Shown: positions 23,825-32,063, numbered from the stretch's first letter. The stretch: 52,851 nt of DNA from Planctomycetota bacterium (GCA_021414065.1 JAIOPE010000042.1:1-52851), one strand, 5' to 3'. The notes: generated by a model not told the origin, from the sequence alone. Translations and numbers: made by a program.

Positions 23825-24817
23825 ATGACCACGCCCATCCCCACGGTTGCCGCGAAGGCGCCCCCGATGACGTACCGCCCGCTCGGGCGCTGCGGCACGA
23901 AGGTCTCCGCCTTCTCGCTCGGCGGATGGACGACGTTCGGCGGCAGCATCACCGACGAGGCCCTCACGCGGTCCGTCTGCCACGCAGCGTACGACGCCGG
24001 CGTGAACTTCTTCGACCTGGCCGACGTCTACGCCCGCGGCGAGTGCGAGCGGCACATGGGCAAGGTCCTGCGCGAGTTGCCACGCGAGAAGATCGTGGTC
24101 TCGACGAAGCTCTTCTGGCCGATGAGCGACGACGTGAACGACCGCGGGCTCTCGCGAAAGCACATCGTGCAGTCGATCGACGCGAGCCTCCGCCGCCTCG
24201 GCATGGACTTCGTGGACGTCTACTTCTGCCACCGCTACGACCCCGACACGCCGCTCGACGAGACGGTCCGCGCGATGGACGACCTCGTCCGAGCCGGGAA
24301 GATCCTCTACTGGGGGACGAGCGAGTGGACGGGCGACCAGATCCGCGACGCGCACCGCATCGCCGACCGCCGCAACGCCTACGGCCCACAGGTCGAGCAA
24401 CCGCAGTTGAGCCTGCTCGTCCGAACGAAGGTCGAACGCGACGTCGCCCCCGCCGCGAAGGACGCCGGGATGGGCCTCGTCGTGTGGAGCCCGCTCGCGT
24501 CGGGCCTCCTCACCGGCAAGTACGACGACGGCGTGCCGGCCGGCAGCCGCCTGGCGCGGATCGACTGGCTCCGCGACCAACTCCGGACCGACGGACGCCT
24601 CGCCCGCGTCCGCGCCTTCGGGAAGCTCGCCGACGAGATCGGCGTCTCCCGCACGCGGCTGGCGCTCGCCTGGGCGGCGTCGCGTCCCGGCGTGTCGTCG
24701 GTGATCCTCGGTGCGACGTCGCTCGAGCAACTGCACGAGAACCTTGCCGCCGGTTCCGTGAAGATCGACCCCGCGCTCGAGTCGCGTCTGGATGCTATCT
24801 TCAGCGGCGACGCGTAG
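23825..24817 (+). CDS. Aldo/keto reductase (AKR6, potassium-channel beta-subunit type)
   Basis: A 330-residue TIM-barrel NADPH-dependent reductase. The catalytic tetrad is Asp64, Tyr69 (NFFDLADVY), Lys95 (VVSTKLFW) and His136 (VYFCHRYD). Features typical of the Kv-beta/YghZ branch are YRPLGRCGTKVSAFSLGGW, WGTSEWT and VWSPLASGLLTGKY; SSVILGATSLEQLHENL binds the cofactor phosphate. It probably reduces aldehydes such as methylglyoxal. GGAGA precedes ATG 23825 by 9 nt, and TACTCT lies about 30 bp further upstream. Its TAG stop forms the left edge of the MITE-like element. Confidence 0.93.
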   Translation: MTTPIPTVAAKAPPMTYRPLGRCGTKVSAFSLGGWTTFGGSITDEALTRSVCHAAYDAGVNFFDLADVYARGECERHMGKVLRELPREKIVVSTKLFWPMSDDVNDRGLSRKHIVQSIDASLRRLGMDFVDVYFCHRYDPDTPLDETVRAMDDLVRAGKILYWGTSEWTGDQIRDAHRIADRRNAYGPQVEQPQLSLLVRTKVERDVAPAAKDAGMGLVVWSPLASGLLTGKYDDGVPAGSRLARIDWLRDQLRTDGRLARVRAFGKLADEIGVSRTRLALAWAASRPGVSSVILGATSLEQLHENLAAGSVKIDPALESRLDAIFSGDA

Positions 24818-25065
24818 TGGCCGTCCGAGAACAACTGACACACTTGGTCACGCGGCTTGCAGTCGTGGATTCGCGACCGCGCGCTGCATTAGAGTGCAAG
24901 CCGCGCGCCGGCTTCGCCGCTGCTACTCCCGTTTCGTCGAGACTGGCCGGCTGCTGCGTTGGGCTCGGCGCGCAACTCGCTCCGTGGAGTTTGCCCGCCT
25001 CGCCCGCCTTGCAGCCGGCTCGCTGGAGCGCAGCCAAGTGCGCCATTTGTTCCCGGACGGCCACT
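24816..25065. mobile_element. 250-bp MITE-like element with 32-bp terminal inverted repeats
   Basis: Bases 24816-24847 and 25034-25065 are reverse complements at 28 of 32 positions. The outer ends are AGTGGCCGTCC and GGACGGCCACT. Inside is a perfect 11-bp inverted repeat, CGCGGCTTGCA (24851-24861) with its complement at 24895-24905, and a second, shorter one (24946-24953 with 25012-25018). No open frame looks real. The left end overlaps the stop codon of the aldo/keto reductase gene; the right end stops next to the AGGAGG of the VOC gene. No clear target duplication. Confidence 0.65.
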
Positions 25066-25081
25066 TAGGAGGACACACCCC

Positions 25082-25465
25082 ATGACCGTCCGCAAGATCA
25101 GCCCCGTCCTTCAGGTCGATGACATCGAGGCCGTGCTCCCGTTCTGGGAGGAACGCCTCGGCTTCGCGCGGACCGTGGAGATCCCGCACGGCATGGGCAT
25201 CGGCTTCGCGATCCTCGTCAGCGGCGACCACGAAGTGATGCTGCAGAGCACGGCGAGCGCCGCGGCCGACGTGCCGGCGATCGCCCGCGCCGCGGCGCCG
25301 GGCTCGACCGCCCTCTTCATCGAGGTGGATGCGCTCGATCCGTACCTGGCGCGACTGCGTCCCGAGGACCATGCCGCTCCGGTCCGCGAGACGTTCTACG
25401 GGATGCGCGAGGCGATCCTGCGCGACCCGGCGGGACACGTCGTCGTGCTGGCGCAGAAGAAGTAG
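25082..25465 (+). CDS. VOC/glyoxalase-fold protein
   Basis: A 127-residue single VOC module (VLQVDDIEAVLPFWEERLGFART ... REAILRDPAGHVVVLAQKK) of the glyoxalase/bleomycin-resistance/dioxygenase superfamily. Metal-ligand positions are poorly conserved: there is no N-terminal His, although a C-terminal His occurs in PAGHVV. Binding or a non-classical role is therefore as likely as glyoxalase I activity. A strong AGGAGG lies 8 nt before the ATG, directly against the edge of the MITE-like element. Confidence 0.82.
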   Translation: MTVRKISPVLQVDDIEAVLPFWEERLGFARTVEIPHGMGIGFAILVSGDHEVMLQSTASAAADVPAIARAAAPGSTALFIEVDALDPYLARLRPEDHAAPVRETFYGMREAILRDPAGHVVVLAQKK

Positions 25466-25554
25466 CGCGTCGGATACCTGGAATGCGCGGCGTGCGGCGC
25501 CGGTTCAGGCCCCCGTTCCCAGAGCGCGAGTGCGCCGGGCTCGGAGGTTTCCCC

Positions 25555-25818
25555 ATGCGTTCCATCCTCGTCCTCGCCGTCGTCGGTCTCGCCGCGTTCG
25601 CCCTCACCGGTTGCGCGTCTCGCGGTCATCACGGCGACAACATGCGCGCCGGCAGCGCGATGGCCTGCCCCATGTGCGAGAAGGGCATGGCGGGCGAGAA
25701 CGTGTGGTGCGACCACTGCGAGTCCGGCTTCGTCAACACGCAGAAGGTCACGTGCCGCGGTTGCTTCGTCGAGAAGACCGGCGGCCACTCCTGCCCGATG
25801 CACTCGAGCCCCAAGTAG
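25555..25818 (+). CDS. Small Cys-rich lipoprotein
   Basis: An 87-residue protein. The lipobox is LTGC (Cys20). The mature part has four short Cys pairs, CPMC, CDHC, CRGC and CPMH, spaced like a small zinc or heavy-metal-binding domain. The CPMC/CPMH motifs recall the YHS/heavy-metal-binding peptides of copper systems. A role in envelope metal binding is inferred. GGAGG precedes ATG 25555. Confidence 0.75.
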   Translation: MRSILVLAVVGLAAFALTGCASRGHHGDNMRAGSAMACPMCEKGMAGENVWCDHCESGFVNTQKVTCRGCFVEKTGGHSCPMHSSPK

Positions 25819-25852
25819 TCAGCAAGCGAGCGAACCGTGGGGCTGACGTCCG

Positions 25853-26506
25853 TCAGCCCACGACCTGCTGGCACCCCGGGCAGACCTTCGCGTCGGGGTG
25901 CCGCAGGAAGCCGCACTTCGCGCACGTCACGCGGCCGGCCTTCTCCATCTTCTTGCGGCCGAACCAGACGCCGAGGAGTACGAAGAGCGCGAGCACTGCG
26001 AGGATTGGGATCACCCACGAGAGATACGTGAGGAACCCCGACCACGCGGTCTCGGCGGTGCTCATCAGTCGGTCCGAGTGACCGTGCGTGGCGTCGGAGA
26101 GCGGTTGCTGGATCGCGTGCTTCACGCCGGCGCGCAGAGTGTCCACGCCGAGTGACGTCGCGGAGCCGAGCAGACCCGACGCCGAGAGTGCGACGAGGCT
26201 CTGGTCCATCTTCCCCATCGATGCGGCGGCGACGAGGAACCCGCTCAGCGCCTTCGGCAGCTTGAGCGCGAGCGTGACGAGTTCCGGCGCGTCGGGGTTC
26301 TTCTCGGCCAGGTACTCGACGAGCGCCAGGACCGCGAGGATCGCGATGACCTTCGGGTCGCCGAGCCACGCGAACTTCTCCGAGAGTTCGAAACCGAGCC
26401 CCATCCGGTGCGCGACGCCGAGCATCAGCGGCGGGATGAACGCACGGTGCCCCGCGGCGCCGGCAAGGCCTGCGCCGGTCAGGATCTGAGTCAGTTCCGA
26501 GGCCAT
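25853..26506 (-). CDS. DUF4126 membrane protein with C-terminal zinc ribbon
   Basis: A 217-residue protein. The N-terminal 150 residues match DUF4126: GLAGAAGHRAFIPPLMLGVAHRMG, VEYLAEKNP, GFLVAAASMG. After a transmembrane helix (WVIPILAVLALFVLLGVWFG) comes a cytosolic zinc ribbon, CAKCGFLRHPDAKVCPGC. Function is unknown. GAGGTGA lies 5 nt before the start. It is 21 bp downstream of, and probably co-transcribed with, another membrane protein that carries a zinc ribbon at the opposite end. Confidence 0.82.
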   Translation of the reverse strand: MASELTQILTGAGLAGAAGHRAFIPPLMLGVAHRMGLGFELSEKFAWLGDPKVIAILAVLALVEYLAEKNPDAPELVTLALKLPKALSGFLVAAASMGKMDQSLVALSASGLLGSATSLGVDTLRAGVKHAIQQPLSDATHGHSDRLMSTAETAWSGFLTYLSWVIPILAVLALFVLLGVWFGRKKMEKAGRVTCAKCGFLRHPDAKVCPGCQQVVG

Positions 26507-26527
26507 GGACTCACCTCACTTCTGGGA

Positions 26528-27148
26528 CTACTTGCCGCCGGGCAGGAGCGAAGCACCCGCCCAGACGAGCAGTCCGACGACGACCATCATTACGACGAAC
26601 ACGAACGCGAGCAGCACGAGGAACGCCTTCTCGAAGAGAGTGACGCCCTCCCGGCGGTGCTCGCGCAGGAAGTGGAAGCGGAAGTAGGCGCGGAGTCCAA
26701 GGCACGTGCCGCCGAACACGAGCGGCGCAACCACGAGTCCGAGCCCGGGAATGCCCACCGCGGCGTACGCAGGCGAGACGAGGAGCACGAGCACCAGACG
26801 CGAGATCCAGCGCGTGACCATCCGCCGGAGCGGCGCGAAGTGCCGCGTGTACCGCCGGGCGATGAAGAACCGGCCCCAGAAGAACTGCCCGAGGATGAGG
26901 ATCAGGATCGTGAACGGCGCGACGATCGTGACGAGCGAGAGCGCCGCCAGCACGAACGCGAAGATCGCGCCGCGCTTCGTCCACAGGAGCGACGCGGCGT
27001 CGGCGTCGGTCAGGAACTTCTCGAAGTCGAGGTCCAGCGGACGCAGACGGGCGCCGGCGGCGTCCACCAGGGGCTTCGCGCACTTCGGGCACGCGGCGGA
27101 CTTGTCGAACGTCGGAAGCGCCTCCCTGCACCACGGGCAGACGCTCAT
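26528..27148 (-). CDS. Membrane protein with N-terminal zinc ribbon
   Basis: A 206-residue protein. It opens with CPWCREALPTFDKSAACPKC, a four-Cys zinc ribbon, followed by about four or five transmembrane helices (AIFAFVLAALSLVTIVAPFTIL, LVLVLLVSPAYAAVGIPGLGLVV, FLVLLAFVFVVMMVVVGLLVW). No known family is recognised. Its ATG (27148) overlaps the TGA of the upstream methyltransferase gene (ATGA). Confidence 0.75.
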   Translation of the reverse strand: MSVCPWCREALPTFDKSAACPKCAKPLVDAAGARLRPLDLDFEKFLTDADAASLLWTKRGAIFAFVLAALSLVTIVAPFTILILILGQFFWGRFFIARRYTRHFAPLRRMVTRWISRLVLVLLVSPAYAAVGIPGLGLVVAPLVFGGTCLGLRAYFRFHFLREHRREGVTLFEKAFLVLLAFVFVVMMVVVGLLVWAGASLLPGGK

Positions 27149-27801
27149 GGTCGCGGCGCCTGGGTGGCCGGCTCCACGAGCACGAACACGTGTTCCGTCA
27201 ACCGACCGAGCTTGCGAGCGATGCGGACCACGCAGAAGCCCGCGGCCTCGCAGTCGGCCGTGAACTCGGCGAGGGGCACGGCGCGACGCGAGCGCACCTC
27301 GGACCGGCGACCGCGCGCACGCCACGCCTCGAGCGTGCCGGCGTCGAAGAACGACACGACCGAGCGGCCCGTCACCGTGCGCCGCAGTTCCGCCAGCACC
27401 TTGCGGCGGTCGCCCGCGTCGAAGTGTTGGAGGAGTCGAATGCAGATCGCGGCCGCGAAGGCCCCGTCTCGAAACGGAAGCCGAAATGCGTCGCCCTGGA
27501 CGAGCCGTCCGTACGCGCCGGTCTGGGCGGCTTCGCGCAGCATCGGTCCGCTCGCGTCGAGTCCCGTGACTGCGCCGCCGGGCGCGAGCAGGTCGCCGAA
27601 GCGCCCCGCGCCGCAGGCGAGGTCGAGGCGAGGTCCCGGCAGGAGGTCGTCGAGGAGCGTCCCGAGCGTACGACGCTCGCGGTTCAGCCGCCGCGGCGGA
27701 AACCGCGTCGCGCCATAGCGCGCGGCGAGGTCGCCGTCGCCAAAGACGGCGCGCACGCGGTCGGCGTGGTCGCGGGTCACGGGCGGAGCGTCCTCGGGCA
27801 C
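27145..27801 (-). CDS. Class I SAM-dependent methyltransferase
   Basis: About 218 residues. LDLACGAGRFGDLLA is motif I, VTGLDASGPML the acidic strand, FRDGAFAAAICIRLLQHF motif IV, and SVVSFFDAGTLEAW follows. Substrate unknown. The start is uncertain: GTG 27801 (chosen) or GTG 27780; no good Shine-Dalgarno or TANNNT is seen at either. It is translationally coupled to the zinc-ribbon membrane gene, so it may modify a lipid or membrane-associated substrate. It is divergent from trkH. Confidence 0.75.
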   Translation of the reverse strand: MPEDAPPVTRDHADRVRAVFGDGDLAARYGATRFPPRRLNRERRTLGTLLDDLLPGPRLDLACGAGRFGDLLAPGGAVTGLDASGPMLREAAQTGAYGRLVQGDAFRLPFRDGAFAAAICIRLLQHFDAGDRRKVLAELRRTVTGRSVVSFFDAGTLEAWRARGRRSEVRSRRAVPLAEFTADCEAAGFCVVRIARKLGRLTEHVFVLVEPATQAPRP

Positions 27802-27955
27802 ATCCGTCGGGAGTGCAAGGACCGGGCCGGTCTTCCGGAGCTGAGCGTCCGCATCGACCGCGAGGCTACTCCACGGCCCCGCGTCTCCGAACGAGGACAG
27901 GGAGCGGTGCCGCCTCGCTTGACTCCGCCACCGCGGGAGAATCGAATGCCCCTCC

Positions 27956-29839
27956 GTGCCTGATCGGGCTCCCAGTACCACTTCGCCCACCGTTCCGCCT
28001 CCGGACGAGCCCGCCCCGAACCCCGCACGGCAGGCTCGCGCGCGCATCGACAGATTCAGCGCAACGCTCCTCCGGCGGCTGAATCTCGGCGGGCTCGTGC
28101 TGCTCGCGACGGTGGTCTGCACGGCCGACTTCATCGCTGTCGGAAGCGTGCTCTGGACGACGGTGCTCACGGCCATGCAAGCGGCGATCGCGATCCCGTG
28201 GGCCTGGACGGTCGTCTCGATGGACTACGCGGAGTCGCGCATCCTCGACTCGAAGCGGTTCGGCCGCTTCCGGCGCGTCGCATCGCACGCGGTCACGTTC
28301 GCGGCTCTCGGCGCCGTGCTCGCGGCGAAGGTGATCGTCATCCACCGGTCGCCCGCAGACGCAGCCTGGGTGCTGAAGTCGGCCTACCTCCACTACGTCG
28401 TGTTCGCGTTCGTCCTGTTCATCGCGGGCCTCCTCGGGCGCGGGAGCCGACTCGCGCGGTTCCTCGGGTCGATCGCTGATCACCCGGCGCGGCTCATGGC
28501 CATCTCGTTCGCGGTCGTCGCACTCCTCGGCGGGTTCTTGCTCACGCTGCCACTCTGCGTGCGGAACGTGGGCGACGCGAACTTCGTGAACGGGCTCTTC
28601 ACGGCGACGAGCGCGGTGTGTGTCACCGGCCTCGCGGTGAACGACATCGCAGTGACGTACACGTTCGCGGGCCAGGTGGTCATCTTCCTGCTCATCCAGG
28701 CGGGCGGCCTCGGGATCATGGTGCTCTCTGCGGCGGTTGCGATCTTCGCCGGTCGCCGCCTGCAAACGCGCAGCACGGCCGCGCTCACCGAGATGATCGA
28801 TGCGGAATCGTTCGCGAAGCTGCGCCGCACGATTCGCCACATCTTCCTGTTCACGGTGGTCACCGAGTTCATCGGCGCCGTGTTCCTGTTCTTCTCGTTC
28901 CTCTCCAACTCAAGCGTGGACAAGGGCTGGCGGAACCCCGACCCGGCCGCCGGAGCAGCGAATCGCGTGTGGTCGGCGGTGTTCCACTCCGTGAGCGCCT
29001 TCTGCAACGCCGGGTTCTCCCTCTGCCACGGCAACCTGATTTCTTTCACCGGGTCGTTCGGAGTCTCCGGCACGATCGCCCTGCTCATCACGATGGGCGG
29101 TCTCGGCTTCCCCGTGCTCGATGAACTCTGGGGCCGTTGGAAGGAGCGAAAGAACCCGGTCCCGAGTCGGCGCCTCTCGCTGCACTCGCGCGTCGTGCTG
29201 TGGATGAGTGCCGCACTCGTCTTCGTCGGCACCATGGCCTACCTGGTCCTCGAGTGGAACGGCACGCTCCGCGAACTCTCGTTCATCGACGCGCTGATCG
29301 CGTCGGTGTTCCAGTCCGTGTCCACGCGCACCGCCGGCTTCAACTCCCTCGACTTCTCGAAGATGGGTCAGCCGATCATCGTCTTCACGTGCTTCCTCAT
29401 GTTCATCGGCGCGTCGCCCGCGTCCACGGGCGGCGGCATCAAGACAACCACATTCGCCGTGCTCCTCTCGGTCTTCCGGGCGGAGATGCGCGGTGCGAAG
29501 GCGCCGAAGGTGTTCGACCGCGCGATCTCCGACAGCACCGCGCGGCGCGCGGTGGCAGTCGTCGTCGGCAGCGTGCTGATCGTCGGCCTCGGATGGTTCG
29601 CGCTGCTCCTCACGGAGTCGCACGACGCCCTGCGCCTGCTGTTCGAGACGGTGAGTGCGTTCGCAACGTGCGGCCTGTCCACCGGCATCACCGGGCAACT
29701 GACGGACCCGGGCAAGTTGATCGTCGTACTCATGATGTTCGTGGGCCGCATCGGCCCGGTGACCCTCGCGCTCTCGCTTGCGGCCAAACCGCGCGTGGAG
29801 CACTTCGGGCTGCCCGAGGAAAAGGTGCTGATCGGCTGA
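27956..29839 (+). CDS. TrkH/KtrB-type potassium transporter subunit with an N-terminal extension
   Basis: A 627-residue protein. The TrkH/KtrB core begins near residue 178 and has the four selectivity-filter repeats: TSAVCVTGL (218-226), SAFCNAGFS, STRTAGFNS and SAFATCGLS. PASTGGGIKTTT is the conserved intramembrane-loop region. The first 175 residues add a Pro-rich tail and about four transmembrane helices not found in the shorter KtrB proteins. It forms the potassium (or Na/K) pathway gated by the TrkA-type partner 16 bp downstream. Start GTG 27956; TCGAAT lies 8 nt before it, with GGGAGA further upstream. Confidence 0.92.
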   Translation: MPDRAPSTTSPTVPPPDEPAPNPARQARARIDRFSATLLRRLNLGGLVLLATVVCTADFIAVGSVLWTTVLTAMQAAIAIPWAWTVVSMDYAESRILDSKRFGRFRRVASHAVTFAALGAVLAAKVIVIHRSPADAAWVLKSAYLHYVVFAFVLFIAGLLGRGSRLARFLGSIADHPARLMAISFAVVALLGGFLLTLPLCVRNVGDANFVNGLFTATSAVCVTGLAVNDIAVTYTFAGQVVIFLLIQAGGLGIMVLSAAVAIFAGRRLQTRSTAALTEMIDAESFAKLRRTIRHIFLFTVVTEFIGAVFLFFSFLSNSSVDKGWRNPDPAAGAANRVWSAVFHSVSAFCNAGFSLCHGNLISFTGSFGVSGTIALLITMGGLGFPVLDELWGRWKERKNPVPSRRLSLHSRVVLWMSAALVFVGTMAYLVLEWNGTLRELSFIDALIASVFQSVSTRTAGFNSLDFSKMGQPIIVFTCFLMFIGASPASTGGGIKTTTFAVLLSVFRAEMRGAKAPKVFDRAISDSTARRAVAVVVGSVLIVGLGWFALLLTESHDALRLLFETVSAFATCGLSTGITGQLTDPGKLIVVLMMFVGRIGPVTLALSLAAKPRVEHFGLPEEKVLIG

Positions 29840-29855
29840 CGCCGGGAGCGGAACG

Positions 29856-30542
29856 ATGCACAAGAAGAAGGTCCTGGTGATCGGTCTCGGGCGGTTCGGC
29901 TCGTCGATCGTCGAGTCGCTCTGGAAGGCTGCCGGCATCGAGACGGTGGCCGTGGACACGAACCCCGAGGCGGTGGATGCCGTGAAGGACCACGCCGATG
30001 CGTCGTTCGTCGGCAGCGCCGTGGACCCCCGCGTGCTCGACGGAATCGGCGCCGCCGACTGCGACGTCGCGGTCGTCACGTTCAGCGAGGACTTCGAGGC
30101 GACGGTGCTCGTCGTCTCGGAACTGAAGCGCCTCGGCGTGAAGGAGATCGTGGCTCGTGCCGGCAACCGCCGCCAGGTCGGCGTGCTGCGCGCCGTCGGT
30201 GCCACGCGCGTCTACCAGCTCGAGCACGAGATGGGCCGCCGCGTCTCCGTGGACCTCGTCACGCCGATCGCCGCCGACCTGCTCGAGTTCGCGCACCAGC
30301 ACCAGATCCACCCTTGGGTCGCGGGCGGACGCCTCATCGGCACCACGCTCGCCGACGCCCAGCTTCGCAAGGCGTGGGGCGTGACCGTTCTCGGTCACCG
30401 CAAGGCCGAGGTCGCGACCGACGCGCCGTCGAAGGGCTTCGAGGTCGCCGGACCCGACTACCGCATCGGCTCGGGCGACGTGCTCCTCCTCGTCGGCGAG
30501 ACGAGCGCCATCCAGAAGTTCGTCACCCAAATGGGCGGCTGA
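29856..30542 (+). CDS. TrkA/KtrA-type regulatory subunit (RCK domain)
   Basis: A 228-residue protein. RCK_N has the Rossmann loop GLGRFG (10-15) and the ribose-binding Asp in VAVDTNP, so it binds NAD(H) or ATP/ADP. RCK_C covers about 140-228. It has a single RCK_N/RCK_C unit, as in KtrA, unlike the doubled E. coli TrkA. It would sit as a cytosolic ring under the TrkH-type subunit encoded just upstream and gate potassium uptake. It is the last gene of the operon: a perfect hairpin starts inside its stop region. Confidence 0.92.
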   Translation: MHKKKVLVIGLGRFGSSIVESLWKAAGIETVAVDTNPEAVDAVKDHADASFVGSAVDPRVLDGIGAADCDVAVVTFSEDFEATVLVVSELKRLGVKEIVARAGNRRQVGVLRAVGATRVYQLEHEMGRRVSVDLVTPIAADLLEFAHQHQIHPWVAGGRLIGTTLADAQLRKAWGVTVLGHRKAEVATDAPSKGFEVAGPDYRIGSGDVLLLVGETSAIQKFVTQMGG

Positions 30543-30587
30543 AAGGCTGAGAAGGAATCGCTTCGCGCTTCCTTCTCAGCCTTTCAG
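30539..30587 (+). terminator. Perfect 19-bp hairpin after trkA
   Basis: The left arm 30539-30557 (CTGAAAGGCTGAGAAGGAA) is exactly complementary to 30569-30587, with an 11-nt loop that can pair further (CGC/GCG). It overlaps the TGA at 30540-30542. No U-tract follows, so termination may depend on a factor, or the hairpin may protect the 3' end. Both arms are clearly poorer in GC than their surroundings. Confidence 0.75.
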
Positions 30588-30755
30588 TTGTCAGCGCAGC
30601 CGGTGGAGGCCACCGTGCGCGTCACGCCGCCGGGCGGCCCGAAGGACCTTACGTTCCGGTCCGCGCGAGCGCCTCGCGGTCCGTCGGCCGGACGCGATGC
30701 GACCGATCGGAGCGTCCGGTCGGTTCGTCGGACACTCTTCCCGGCGGTGATCGAC

Positions 30756-30800
30756 CTGTAAATTCGAACACGATGAAGTGGAGTTTGCTGTAAATTCCAC
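30756..30800 (+). promoter_or_regulatory. AT-rich promoter with direct repeats, upstream of the AAA ATPase
   Basis: CTGTAAATTC occurs at 30756-30765 and again at 30788-30797, 32 bp (about three helical turns) apart. The second copy contains TAAATT (30791-30796), a -10-like hexamer ending 7 nt before the GTG at 30804. A 9-bp near-palindrome (30778-30786 with 30792-30800) overlaps it. A protein bound to both repeats would cover the promoter, so repression is plausible. The rest of the 30588-30803 spacer shows nothing further. Confidence 0.5.
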
Positions 30801-30803
30801 TTT

Positions 30804-32063
30804 GTGACGTTGGAACCTGATCTCTGGCGGTGGGCGACGACACGGCTCCCGGATGCCGGGAAGCGGCGGATCGTGCTCGTTCAGGGAGCCAGGCAGACGG
30901 GGAAGACCACGCTCGTCCGCGCGCGTTGGCCGGACCTCGCCTATGTGAACTTCGACGCCATCGAGGACCGCGAGCGGCTGCGCGATGTTCCGGCCGCCGA
31001 CTGGGCGCGGACGGTCGGGCCGGCGATCCTCGACGAGGCGCAGAAGGCCCCGTGGGTGTTCGAGAAGGTGAAGCACGCGTTCGACGCCAAACGCATCGCC
31101 TTCAGCGTCCTCCTCGGGTCCACGGCGCCGTTGGTGCTGAACCGTGTGCGCGAGTCGCTCGCCGGGCGGGTGTTCATCCACTCGCTCTGGCCGCTCATGC
31201 CTTCGGAGATCCTGCACCCCGCCGACCGGCGGCCGCCGGCCCCGCTGCTCGACCGCCTGCTCCGGGGCTCAGAATCCGTCGATGCGACGCTCCGCGAGGA
31301 GCGCCCTGTGCTGATCGGCGACGAAGACGCGAATCGCCGACGGGCCGTGGACCACCTCGCCGCGTGGGGCGGAATGCCCGCGCTGCTGCCGCTCGACGAT
31401 GAGGACCGGCGCGACTGGCTCCGGTCCTATCAGCAGACGTTCGTCGAACGCGACCTCGTCGATCTGGCTCGCCTCGAAGACGCCGCACCGTTCCGCGCGT
31501 TCCAGCGCCTCGCGATGATCCGAACCGGCGAGTTGGTCGCCTGGGCGTCGATTGCCCGGGATGCCGCGATCGCCCCGACGACTGCGCGGCGCTGGCTCGA
31601 CCACCTCGTGCAGTCGTTCCAGGTCGTCCTCCTGCCGCCATACCACGAGAACCTCACGAGCGAGATCGTGAAGGCACCGAAGCTCCACTGGATCGACGTC
31701 GGACTCCTGCGCCACGTGACCCAACAGTGGGGGCCGCTCACGGGGCAGCAGTTCGAGAGCCTCGTCGTCGCCGAAATCCACAAGTGGGTCGAGACGACGG
31801 CGACCGACGCGCGACTTTCCCACTACCGAACGCGCTCCGGGCTGGAGGTGGACCTGCTCGCACGGACGCCGCACGGCCTGCTCGGGTTCGAGGCGAAGAA
31901 CCGAGCTCACGTCGTGGCGTCCGACGCGCGGTCGATGCGCGCTGTTGCCGAGGCCGCGGGCCCCGCTTGGCGCGGCGGCTTGGTCGTCCACACGGGCCAC
32001 GCCCTCGCACCGCTCGTCCCCGAGTACTCGATCTGGGCCGTTCCGCTGCACCGCTTGCTTTGA
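30804..32063 (+). CDS. AAA ATPase with DUF4143-type C-terminus
   Basis: A 419-residue protein. Walker A is VQGARQTGKTTL (about 27-38), Walker B-like AILDEAQKAP, sensor-like SVLLGSTAPLVL, then an AAA_14 layout with RSYQQTFVERDL (Arg-finger region). A DUF4143 restriction-nuclease-like end follows: FESLVVAEIHKW, LSHYRTRSGLEVDLLARTP and GFEAKN, where the E..D..ExK series resembles a PD-(D/E)xK core. Such proteins are widespread, scattered accessory genes with no firmly known role. The GTG start and apparently leaderless promoter fit. Its AT-rich upstream DNA suggests acquisition by transfer. Confidence 0.85.
   Translation: MTLEPDLWRWATTRLPDAGKRRIVLVQGARQTGKTTLVRARWPDLAYVNFDAIEDRERLRDVPAADWARTVGPAILDEAQKAPWVFEKVKHAFDAKRIAFSVLLGSTAPLVLNRVRESLAGRVFIHSLWPLMPSEILHPADRRPPAPLLDRLLRGSESVDATLREERPVLIGDEDANRRRAVDHLAAWGGMPALLPLDDEDRRDWLRSYQQTFVERDLVDLARLEDAAPFRAFQRLAMIRTGELVAWASIARDAAIAPTTARRWLDHLVQSFQVVLLPPYHENLTSEIVKAPKLHWIDVGLLRHVTQQWGPLTGQQFESLVVAEIHKWVETTATDARLSHYRTRSGLEVDLLARTPHGLLGFEAKNRAHVVASDARSMRAVAEAAGPAWRGGLVVHTGHALAPLVPEYSIWAVPLHRLL

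Noticed and set aside
25082-25465. VOC protein as a true glyoxalase I
   Set aside because: The expected metal ligands are not all present, so only the fold is called.
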